Of a DNA stretch of 64,000 nt, positions 8,591 to 14,514 are shown one piece after another. Numbering within the stretch: the first letter of the stretch is position 1; each line of letters opens with the position of its first letter. Under the pieces are notes generated by a model. It made no database searches. It saw only the letters and a program-made list of their open reading frames with translations, and was not told the DNA's origin. Origin of the DNA: an uncultured Cellvibrio sp. (lineage in GTDB: Bacteria; Pseudomonadota; Gammaproteobacteria; Pseudomonadales; Cellvibrionaceae); assembly GCA_937958105.1 (NCBI GenBank), contig CALFXJ010000037.1:98615-162614 (forward strand), given 5' to 3'. The translations under genes were made by a program, and so were the position numbers.

Positions 8591-9288
8591 AGCGAATACC
8601 TCATGCCGCACACACCATGGCCCCATCCCGCGCGCACATACAGCGGCTCCCAGCGCAGCAGAATGACGCGGGGGTAATGTCGGTTTTCACGGAAGTTTGC
8701 GGCGGAGCGGCCCGCATTGAACCGCTCGATGTGATCGAACCACGCCAGCCCATCAGCCCCAGAAGCTAACGCCAGCTTTCGTTCGCGATTAACCCAACCC
8801 TGGCCGCCGTTGTAAGCAGCGAGGGTCATGGCCCAGTGATCGCAAGGATCGTTGGCGTGGTTTCGTTGATGCAGCCATAGGTCGTATTTCACCATTGCAC
8901 GCAACGCCCAACCCGGATTTAACGGATCAGCATTGGCGAGCGCGCGTGGATAAATTTCCTCCATCCATACCGCCGTTGCAGGCATGAATTGCGCAATGCC
9001 GAGCGCACCAACAGGCGATTCTGCATCGGCTCGCCAATGGCTTTCCTGATGGACTTGCGCGGCGAATGTAGCGATAGGTGCATCCAATCCCCAGGTGCTA
9101 TGTGCAGCACGCACCAGTGTTGCGCGGTGGGCGTTGGCGGCTTGTGGGATTATTTCTGCCGATACGGGAACGCAACGAACTAATAGAATCGCCACCACAG
9201 CGCCTGCGATGACCGAAGTCAAAATACGGATAAATTCGCGCAGCTGTATGCGACGCATTGCCGCTGTGAAATCAGAATCGTTAGCCAT
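8587..9288 (-). CDS. Phage endolysin, lytic transglycosylase (SLT domain)
   Basis: This 233-residue protein has an N-terminal membrane segment (residues about 20-40) that can act as signal anchor. The SLT-type lytic transglycosylase domain follows: FAAQVHQESHWRADA with the catalytic Glu, GALGIAQFMPATA and MTLAAYNGGQGWV. It would cleave the glycan strands of peptidoglycan in the periplasm. An anchored endolysin may be secreted by the host Sec system before holin action (SAR type), which the weakly hydrophobic helix leaves open. It lies between holin and Rz. The ATG at 9288 has GGGA eight bases upstream. Confidence 0.9.
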   Translation of the reverse strand: MANDSDFTAAMRRIQLREFIRILTSVIAGAVVAILLVRCVPVSAEIIPQAANAHRATLVRAAHSTWGLDAPIATFAAQVHQESHWRADAESPVGALGIAQFMPATAVWMEEIYPRALANADPLNPGWALRAMVKYDLWLHQRNHANDPCDHWAMTLAAYNGGQGWVNRERKLALASGADGLAWFDHIERFNAGRSAANFRENRHYPRVILLRWEPLYVRAGWGHGVCGMRYSL

Positions 9289-9290
9289 GA

Positions 9291-9644
9291 TCACAATCCC
9301 AACGCCACGCCAATCGCAACAGCCATCACGATCAATGCGCGACGAATCATTGCCGCTGCATAGACCTGCTGGTAGTCGCCCATCACCGGATAATCAACAG
9401 CGCCTGGCGATCCGAACTCCGCCACCCTCGTGCGCCGCCAATCATCAATCAGAAACGAATCCGGTCGTGCGTACGGAAACATCACGCGATCAATCCAGTA
9501 ACCCGCGAGTGCGCCAAGGGAAATCAAACAGAGCTTATACATCGCCACCGGCAACTGATGCGGCGCAACAAGAAATAAGCCGATCAACAGCGCAACCGCA
9601 ATGATCAGCAATGTCAGCAAGCGGGGAAGAAACCTGATTAACAT
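9291..9644 (-). CDS. Putative phage holin
   Basis: The protein has 117 residues. Three hydrophobic segments can be seen: residues about 7-28 (LPRLLTLLIIAVALLIGLFL), 33-52 (around KLCLISLGALAGYWIDRVMF) and 98-117 (RALIVMAVAIGVALGL). GGAGG precedes the ATG. It is the first gene of the lysis cassette and is followed at once by the endolysin and spanins, so a pore-forming or membrane-depolarising holin is the natural reading. The sequence alone would only show a small membrane protein. Confidence 0.78.
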   Translation of the reverse strand: MLIRFLPRLLTLLIIAVALLIGLFLVAPHQLPVAMYKLCLISLGALAGYWIDRVMFPYARPDSFLIDDWRRTRVAEFGSPGAVDYPVMGDYQQVYAAAMIRRALIVMAVAIGVALGL

Positions 9645-9690
9645 TTAAAGCCTCCGATGCGAAAGATAGTGTTATCAATCGAGAGACTTC

Positions 9691-9739
9691 AGAGTAACGA
9701 CGCGCCGGGCGTTTGTATTTTGACACGTGTCAAAATACA
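9691..9739 (-). promoter_or_regulatory. Predicted phage late promoter Plys: activator palindrome plus -10
   Basis: A perfect 26-bp palindrome (9714-9739), whose inner 20 bp are identical to the palindrome at 1892-1911, lies upstream of the holin gene. On the minus strand TACTCT (9696-9691) begins 30 bases after its centre, the same spacing as at the other site. The resulting 5' leader would be about 40 bases. In Mu the Plys late promoter occupies this place and is switched on by C. Here the Mor-like protein at the right end of the prophage is the likely activator. Confidence 0.72.
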
Positions 9740-9791
9740 TCCCCACGCGCGCACGCGAAGATGGGCACCTCAACAACTACGGAGGTGCGTT

Positions 9792-10205
9792 ATGAAATGG
9801 GGGATGTTGTTTCGCTGGAGATCACTGTGGGTTGGTGCTCACTGGTCGCCCTACAATCGCCGCTTGCGCGTTAATTTACTGCCAATGATTACGCTATGGA
9901 TTGTGTGGCCGGGCGGAATTACACCCAATCAAAAACAATCAATTAATCATTCTCACGGGATCGGTCCGACTTCTGGTTGTCGCCGTCACTCGAAGGATTT
10001 AAGCCGGAAGGAAGACCATATTTCTGAAACAACTCCTCGAAATCTTGAGCAAGCTCGCCGTCGCTCGCCTGGCGAATCCATTCATATAAAGCAGGCAGTC
10101 GATCTCGTCCGACGTCTTTCCCCTGAAGCGCGAGCAAAGCTAGTACAGCTAGCGGATCACCTCCATCGAGAATCGCTGCAAAGCCCTTCCGAAACTGACG
10201 AATAA
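9792..10205 (+). CDS. Small phage protein with aromatic-rich N-terminus; overlaps a convergent gene
   Basis: The ATG at 9792 follows GGAGGTGCGTT, an excellent ribosome-binding site. The first 46 residues (KWGMLFRWRSLWVGAHWSPY and VNLLPMITLWIVWPGG) resemble a small Trp-rich protein seen in Mu-like phages. The frame then stays open for another 90 residues (for example HIKQAVDLVRRLSPEARAKL), antisense to the gene that ends at 9943. Either the product really has 137 residues, or the original short gene has lost its stop. I trust the N-terminal part more than the extension. Confidence 0.6.
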   Translation: MKWGMLFRWRSLWVGAHWSPYNRRLRVNLLPMITLWIVWPGGITPNQKQSINHSHGIGPTSGCRRHSKDLSRKEDHISETTPRNLEQARRRSPGESIHIKQAVDLVRRLSPEARAKLVQLADHLHRESLQSPSETDE

Positions 10206-10434
10206 ATTGGCCATGTTTCAATTCTTCCATGTGGTCCGCGTAAAACGACATCACATCAAAAAGGGCAATTGTTTTGTCTTTCTCAGCAGCGCTGTTCTCG
10301 CAACAACGAATCGCCAACACTTTGCAAATCGAATTAATAGCCGCCAACTCATAATCAACTGCCTTCATTTGAGCTTTAAGTGTCGAGACTTCGTTCTGAA
10401 GTGCAATCACTGCTTCTTCCAATTTTTTACTCAT
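9943..10434 (-). CDS. Hypothetical protein with N-terminal coiled coil, repressor-side operon
   Basis: The product has 163 residues and the ATG at 10434 is preceded by AAGGAGAG. Residues 1-35 form a probable coiled coil (LEEAVIALQNEVSTLKAQMK), and a helical domain follows (GQFIRQFRKGFAAILDGGDP). No family is recognised. It is the last of five small genes reading in the same direction as the phage repressor, so it is probably expressed in the lysogen. Its last 263 bases overlap a rightward gene, which is unusual in such a compact genome. Confidence 0.65.
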   Translation of the reverse strand: MSKKLEEAVIALQNEVSTLKAQMKAVDYELAAINSICKVLAIRCCENSAAEKDKTIALFDVMSFYADHMEELKHGQFIRQFRKGFAAILDGGDPLAVLALLALQGKDVGRDRLPALYEWIRQASDGELAQDFEELFQKYGLPSGLNPSSDGDNQKSDRSREND

Positions 10435-10445
10435 TCAAACTCTCC

Positions 10446-10760
10446 TTAATTCAAATCAAAGAATCCCCGGGGCTTCCTTGGCTCTCGCTCAAAGATACTC
10501 CACATACCTTCTTTCTCGCCGGTGGACCTAAAAATCTTTTTATGTCTGCTACACAGCTGCTCGACTTGGTCAAGAGTGAGGTGGAGATGGCTTGCAATAA
10601 CTTTAGTTGAGCGCCAGCGTTGCCCGTCAATATCGGCCGTATTAGCCTCTAACCATTTATAGATACTGCGGAGCCGGATAGCATCTTTAAGGCATTTGAA
10701 CACCCAAACCACCAAAACCACACTTAAACCCGAAACGACCGCCACAACCAACTCGCTCAT
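10446..10760 (-). CDS. Hypothetical membrane-anchored protein, winged-helix-like C-terminus
   Basis: The protein has 104 residues. An N-terminal transmembrane helix covers residues 3-25 (ELVVAVVSGLSVVLVVWVFK), and a cytoplasmic domain of 75 residues follows (STKVIASHLHLTLDQVEQLC) that reads like a small helix-turn-helix or winged helix. I do not recognise the family. It lies in the series of small genes downstream of the repressor, 11 bases ahead of the coiled-coil gene. A membrane-tethered protein expressed by a lysogen could serve in superinfection exclusion, but nothing in the sequence proves this. Confidence 0.62.
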   Translation of the reverse strand: MSELVVAVVSGLSVVLVVWVFKCLKDAIRLRSIYKWLEANTADIDGQRWRSTKVIASHLHLTLDQVEQLCSRHKKIFRSTGEKEGMWSIFEREPRKPRGFFDLN

Positions 10761-10770
10761 CGCCTTACCG

Positions 10771-11049
10771 TTATATTGCCGGGTTATCTTTGATCTTCAC
10801 GATGATGAGATACGATCCTGGCCCATCGATGCGGTGGCTCATATCCACCAATTTATATGGATATCGCTGCTGAAACTGATGATGGATTTCGTTTGCAATT
10901 TCCGCTTTTGCCGCCCAATGCTGTGGATCGGAGTCACGAACCGTGTAGTTGTGTGTTCGATTGACAGGGTTATCAACCAACTCTGTCTCAGCTAACAGCT
11001 CGTGAACATGAGCAGCCACATCGAGTTCTTTTTCTGCGCTATCTTCCAT
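10771..11049 (-). CDS. Hypothetical small phage protein
   Basis: This 92-residue acidic protein (starting MEDSAEKELDVAAHVHELLA) ends in a stretch with alternating hydrophobic residues, GPGSYLIIVKIKDNPAI, likely a beta strand. There is no signal peptide and no membrane segment. It belongs to the string of small genes on the repressor strand. No family is recognised and the function is unknown. Confidence 0.55.
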   Translation of the reverse strand: MEDSAEKELDVAAHVHELLAETELVDNPVNRTHNYTVRDSDPQHWAAKAEIANEIHHQFQQRYPYKLVDMSHRIDGPGSYLIIVKIKDNPAI

Positions 11050-11067
11050 TAATCAATCCTCTCGAAG

Positions 11068-11331
11068 TTAAATTAACAAATCCAAATCACCACGCTTTTT
11101 CGATATCGGCACCATCTTAGCCTCGATATACACCCGCTCCGGCCCCAAATCACTCTCGGTGCAAGTGATGGTATACCCAGGGTAATACCCAGCCAGCCGC
11201 TCTTTGAACTCCCGTATCACAGCCTCTTTGTGCTGGAACTTCACCCCATCAAAGTGCAGAGCATGACCCCCGCACTCTGGTTGCTCTAAGGGGGTGAAGC
11301 GGGAGAAGTATTCATCGAGGTAGGCGGACAT
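11068..11331 (-). CDS. Hypothetical small phage protein
   Basis: This 87-residue soluble protein includes the pattern KERLAGYYPGYTITCTESDL followed by a beta strand, GPERVYIEAKMVPI. It directly abuts the zinc-ribbon membrane-protein gene before it (the start at 11331 follows that stop at 11332), so the two are probably translationally coupled. No family is recognised. The position downstream of the repressor suggests expression during lysogeny. Confidence 0.58.
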   Translation of the reverse strand: MSAYLDEYFSRFTPLEQPECGGHALHFDGVKFQHKEAVIREFKERLAGYYPGYTITCTESDLGPERVYIEAKMVPISKKRGDLDLLI

Positions 11332-11547
11332 TTATTTGCCACAATCCTTACAGATCCATCCTCCGATCTTGGCGTTTAATACTAACCATATCACCAGGAT
11401 TATCAGCCACACTCCCCAAGTCAAAACTGTAAGCACCAAATGCACCAAAAACATGATTGCGCTGGTCTTTTCTGTGTTCCGCATATGCACAGTAGTCTTC
11501 TTGCACCGCGAACATTTTTTTAAGCTTTCCTCAATTGCTTTTGCCAT
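11332..11547 (-). CDS. Small membrane protein with a split zinc ribbon (CxxC at both ends)
   Basis: This 71-residue protein has CSRC at residues 12-15 and CKDC at 67-70. Between them lies a hydrophobic hairpin of two transmembrane segments (about 30-58, IMFLVHLVLTVLTWGVWLII and the following stretch). Both ends would face the same side of the membrane, so the four cysteines could bind one zinc ion. The gene begins inside the 3' end of the repressor gene and is therefore likely co-expressed with it in a lysogen. Function is unknown; a superinfection-exclusion or signalling role is possible. Confidence 0.65.
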   Translation of the reverse strand: MAKAIEESLKKCSRCKKTTVHMRNTEKTSAIMFLVHLVLTVLTWGVWLIILVIWLVLNAKIGGWICKDCGK

Positions 11548-11965
11548 GATCCACCTTCTTGTTTTTTAGAATTGCATCAACCACACTCTCAACCGCAATC
11601 AAATCCTCGCGATCAAGCATCCGTATTTTTCCAATCAAAACATCAACCGGCATCTGGTAGCCTGACGAAGGCTCGCCCACACTGTAGTCACCCATCCTGC
11701 CTTTTACCGCATTCAACGCACCAGCGATGGCCTTGGCCGCTGAACTCTCCGGCCCAGGCTCACCCGTCAAGATGTAATGCTCATCGATATAAAGCTCTGG
11801 CCGCCCCACCTTTAACGCCAGCAACTTATCCTTGGGAAACGACCCCCTCTTTTTCCTATCGGAAAAAGCGTGCTTCGATAAACCGAGTATAGCCGCCACC
11901 TCCTGATCTTCCCGCACGGCCAAGCACTGCTTCAGCCGAAGTAGCTGTAAATCGAATTCACGCAT
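11531..11965 (-). CDS. Phage repressor (CI-like, N-terminal HTH)
   Basis: The product has 144 residues. An N-terminal helix-turn-helix of the phage CI type is visible (CLAVREDQEVAAILGLSKHA, then FSDRKKRGSFPKDKLLAL). The remaining part (ILTGEPGPESSAAKAIAGAL and following) lacks the Ser-Lys S24 protease motif of LexA-like repressors, so induction would not be by self-cleavage. The gene reads divergently from the early operon and shares a short control region with it. It is the expected immunity repressor of a Mu-like prophage. Confidence 0.82.
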   Translation of the reverse strand: MREFDLQLLRLKQCLAVREDQEVAAILGLSKHAFSDRKKRGSFPKDKLLALKVGRPELYIDEHYILTGEPGPESSAAKAIAGALNAVKGRMGDYSVGEPSSGYQMPVDVLIGKIRMLDREDLIAVESVVDAILKNKKVDHGKSN

Positions 11966-11974
11966 AAAAATACC

Positions 11975-12008
11975 TTGACTCAGTAAAGATAGTTAAGTTA
12001 TCTTAACT
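11975..12008 (+). promoter_or_regulatory. Phage early promoter with overlapping operator
   Basis: TTGACT (11975-11980) and TTATCT (11998-12003), with 17 bases between them, form a good sigma-70 promoter pointing into the early genes. An inverted repeat, AGTTAAG at 11991-11997 and CTTAACT at 12002-12008, covers the -10 box and is the natural operator for the divergent CI-like repressor or for the small DNA-binding protein encoded just downstream. Confidence 0.7.
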
Positions 12009-12060
12009 GCAAATTGATTGTTAATTCATTGCAAATCATAGACGCGGCAGGAGACCACCT

Positions 12061-12267
12061 ATGACTAGACCGCTGACACCCGATCAGCTCAAGGCCAAGT
12101 TCGAGCGCGAAGGCCGCACGTTCGCCCAGTGGGCCAGAGATAACGGCTACACCGAAAACGAGGTGTATCGCGTCGTCAATGGCTTCGCAAAAGGCAAGCG
12201 CGGCAAGGCGCACAAGATTGCAGTACAGCTCGGCCTGAAAGTAGATCCCGACAAATTCGCCGCGTAA
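12061..12267 (+). CDS. Small DNA-binding protein, BcepMu gp16 family (Ner-like position)
   Basis: This 68-residue protein consists of a single helix-turn-helix. The pattern LTPDQLKAKFEREGRTFAQW, then GYTENEVYRVVNGFAKGKRG and a closing KIAVQLGLK, is that of the BcepMu gp16 family. It is the first gene of the early operon, where Mu has ner, and probably tempers early and repressor transcription by binding the region at 11.97-12.01 kb. The match to this family is a main reason for calling the prophage BcepMu-like. Confidence 0.85.
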   Translation: MTRPLTPDQLKAKFEREGRTFAQWARDNGYTENEVYRVVNGFAKGKRGKAHKIAVQLGLKVDPDKFAA

Positions 12268-12329
12268 CACGTTACGCCAAACCAGCATTGTAACCCGCGC
12301 AGAACCGCGCACAACAGGAGAGACCGCAA

Positions 12330-12911
12330 ATGGAGACAACCATCAATACCGCCGCTCGCGACGCCGAAATTATGCGCCTGCACCTGGCCGGCAACGATGC
12401 GCCCAACAACATCGCTGCCGAACTGGGCATCACCATTGAAGAGGTTAAGGCCGTCATCAAGCGCGAGTGTGCCACAAGCTCTACAGCCGCCCGCGATGCG
12501 GAAATCCTGGCCTCTTACAAAGGTGTCGGCGACGCGCATGTACTGGCAAAGCGCCACGGGGTCAATGTCGCCCACGTGTGGCGACTCATTCACCGCGCCG
12601 AGGTCGGCAAGCAGGTCAGCCGCGCAACCGAGTACGCGCAGGCAGTGATGCGCACCGGCGAAGTGGTGTGCGCATTACCTGCCGGCATCCTCAAGACCAC
12701 CACTGGCGCAGATGCGTTTGTGCAACAACTGGAGAGCGCCATACGTGCCCAGGCTCGCGATTTGAATGTAGTGATTGCTGTGGCCGTGATCCCGGTTGAG
12801 GAAGTGGAAGGGATTGTTGCAGCAGAGCCAATCGAAAACCCGCGAGCGGTTTCTGCAACCCTGCAAGCGAAAGCCGTTAACGCTGCACGCAAATCGGAAT
12901 TGCCAGCATGA
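12330..12911 (+). CDS. Hypothetical early phage protein with two HTH-like segments
   Basis: The product has 193 residues. Two similar N-terminal segments start with TAARDAEI (residues 7-14 and 52-59), and each is followed by a helix-turn-helix-like pattern (NNIAAELGITIEEVKAVIKR; HVLAKRHGVNVAHVWRLIHR). The middle and C-terminal parts (LNVVIAVAVIPVEEVEGIVA) look like an alpha/beta domain of unknown kind. It precedes the coiled-coil gene with a four-base overlap. A DNA-binding role in early regulation or replication is inferred from the repeats only. Confidence 0.65.
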   Translation: METTINTAARDAEIMRLHLAGNDAPNNIAAELGITIEEVKAVIKRECATSSTAARDAEILASYKGVGDAHVLAKRHGVNVAHVWRLIHRAEVGKQVSRATEYAQAVMRTGEVVCALPAGILKTTTGADAFVQQLESAIRAQARDLNVVIAVAVIPVEEVEGIVAAEPIENPRAVSATLQAKAVNAARKSELPA

Positions 12912-13141
12912 GCATTTTAATCAACCTCCAGCGCCGCCTGGACCAAGCCGCTCTTGAGCAAGCCCGCGCCGAAGTTGTTCGCCTTGCCGACCGTGTAGAA
13001 GAGCTGGAACGCCAGCTGGAATATGCGCGCAACGATGCAGATGCCTGGTACGACCACGCTAACGAGTTGCGAGACCGTATGGGCGACGCGGTATCCGTTG
13101 GCATTACCCAAAGCGGCCAATTGGTAGTGGGGGCAGCATGA
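12908..13141 (+). CDS. Small coiled-coil early phage protein
   Basis: The protein has 77 residues. Almost all of residues 5-60 is one predicted coiled coil (LDQAALEQARAEVVRLADRV, then EELERQLEYARND). It overlaps the genes on either side by four bases (ATGA type), so it is translated as part of the early operon. No enzymatic motif is present. It may be an oligomerising partner of a neighbouring DNA-binding protein. Confidence 0.65.
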   Translation: MSILINLQRRLDQAALEQARAEVVRLADRVEELERQLEYARNDADAWYDHANELRDRMGDAVSVGITQSGQLVVGAA

Positions 13142-13437
13142 GCGACAGCAACCTGGTCAGCCGCACGCTGCGCATCCTATCCGCACTCAAGGGTAAATCC
13201 CTGCACGGCATGAGCAATCAAGACATTGCAAAAGCCTGCCAGCTGCCAGCCAGCACTGTGACTCGCATCGTAACAACCATGGTGGACGAAGGTTATGTGA
13301 TGCAACTCGACACGGGGCGCTATGCCCTGAGCGTACGCATGCTGGCCATCGCCCAAGCGCACGCAGACGAGATGAGCCGCACCATCGAAAAGATTAACGA
13401 GTTAAACCAGCGCGTCCACGCGGGCGCGCGGCAGTAA
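13138..13437 (+). CDS. IclR-type winged-helix DNA-binding protein, stand-alone HTH
   Basis: The product has 99 residues. The sequence VSRTLRILSALKGKSLHGMS, QDIAKACQLPASTVTRIVTT and MVDEGYVMQLDTGRYALSVR is the winged-helix N-terminal domain of IclR regulators, without their effector-binding domain. A phage-sized HTH of this kind is probably a transcription regulator of the early region. The stop codon is followed after one base by a perfect 26-bp palindrome, which could be its own binding site. Confidence 0.78.
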   Translation: MSDSNLVSRTLRILSALKGKSLHGMSNQDIAKACQLPASTVTRIVTTMVDEGYVMQLDTGRYALSVRMLAIAQAHADEMSRTIEKINELNQRVHAGARQ

Positions 13438-13438
13438 C

Positions 13439-13464
13439 CAAATGTTGCGACGTCGCAACATTTG
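13439..13464. promoter_or_regulatory. Perfect 26-bp palindrome in the early operon
   Basis: The inverted repeat is exact over 26 bases; the core is TGTTGCGACGTCGCAACA. It begins one base after the stop of the IclR-type gene. As RNA it could fold into an 11-bp stem with a four-base loop, but no U-run follows on either strand, so a terminator is unlikely. A binding site for a dimeric regulator, or an RNA processing hairpin, fits better. It differs from the late-promoter palindromes. Confidence 0.6.
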
Positions 13465-13665
13465 AAGGGGTTTCGAGTGCGACGGAAAAACGAAGACCAT
13501 CACTATGACCGTGAACGTGTGATCCGGGAGGCACAGATGTATCGGCTTCGCGGTATAGAGGCGGATGCAATGGTGCGCATCGCCAAATCACGTCGCATAA
13601 CCAACGAGATAGACCAGTTAATCAATCCGCCCGGCAAGGGCGATCAAAAGCAACGGAGAAACGAC

Positions 13666-14511
13666 ATGGCCCGTAAAGCAGCACCACAAGTTATCGACCA
13701 CAACGACATTGATGACGAGAACAAAGTCGTCGGAGATTCGGCGAAAGAAATGGCCGCACTGAGCACCACCATCGTCAATGAATACGGCCACGGCGTGCCT
13801 TACAGCCGCGAGCATTACCTCAACAAAGCGCGAGGACACATCATGCGGTCTGCGGAGGAAGCCCTGGAGCTGGGGCGCTGCCTCATCGTGATGAAGGAGC
13901 ATGAGCCGCACGGCGATTGGATAGAGATCCTTACTGACTTGGAGCTGGAGCGCACCTTCGCCGCGCGCACAATGCAAGCCGCGATTAAGTTTACGGCTAA
14001 CGGCAAATCAACCAAAAACCTCATTGATGCCGCAAAGAGTAAATCAAAACTGTTCGAACTGATGGTGCTGGACAACGAACAGATTGAGCAGCTGGACGAA
14101 GGCCAATCTGTTGCGGGCATTACGCTTGACGACGTTGAAAAAATGCCGGTTAGCGAACTCCGTAAAGCCCTGCGGGAAGCCCGAAATTCCCAGCAAGATC
14201 AAGACCGCGTCATCAACGAGAAGAATAAAAAAATTGATGAGCAGGCCAAGCAAATTATGCGCATTCGCCGCGAGCCGGATGAAGAGGCCAAACAGATGCG
14301 CGCTGATATTTCCAGCCTCCAATCCATGGTTGAGCACGATATTCGTGTGAATTTATTCAACGGAATCAAGGCATTGCGGGAGCATGCCGATCAGCATGAC
14401 GAGCCGGGCAGCAACGCTCACCAGGAGTTCATCAGCTCGCAAATCACGCTGCTGGAAAACGCGATTGCTTTTCTGCGAGAAAACTGCGTTCAAGGCGTCG
14501 AGTGGGAATAA
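13666..14511 (+). CDS. DUF3102-like early phage protein
   Basis: This 281-residue protein has an N-terminal helical domain (LNKARGHIMRSAEEALELGR, CLIVMKEHEPHGDWIEIL) matching DUF3102, a family found in phages and mobile elements. A long coiled coil rich in Gln, Lys and Glu follows (about 165-220), then a helical tail. The ATG at 13666 has GGAGA seven bases upstream. The same frame is open back to a GTG at 13477 (with GGGG before it), adding 63 basic residues (for example RIAKSRRITNEIDQLI), so a longer product or a fused upstream mini-gene is possible. Function is unknown. Confidence 0.72.
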   Translation: MARKAAPQVIDHNDIDDENKVVGDSAKEMAALSTTIVNEYGHGVPYSREHYLNKARGHIMRSAEEALELGRCLIVMKEHEPHGDWIEILTDLELERTFAARTMQAAIKFTANGKSTKNLIDAAKSKSKLFELMVLDNEQIEQLDEGQSVAGITLDDVEKMPVSELRKALREARNSQQDQDRVINEKNKKIDEQAKQIMRIRREPDEEAKQMRADISSLQSMVEHDIRVNLFNGIKALREHADQHDEPGSNAHQEFISSQITLLENAIAFLRENCVQGVEWE

Positions 14512-14514
14512 ACC

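Noticed and set aside
13462..13665. TTG start at 13462 for the DUF3102-like protein
   Set aside because: The codon lies inside the 26-bp palindrome and has no ribosome-binding site. GTG 13477 and ATG 13666 are better, and the latter was chosen.
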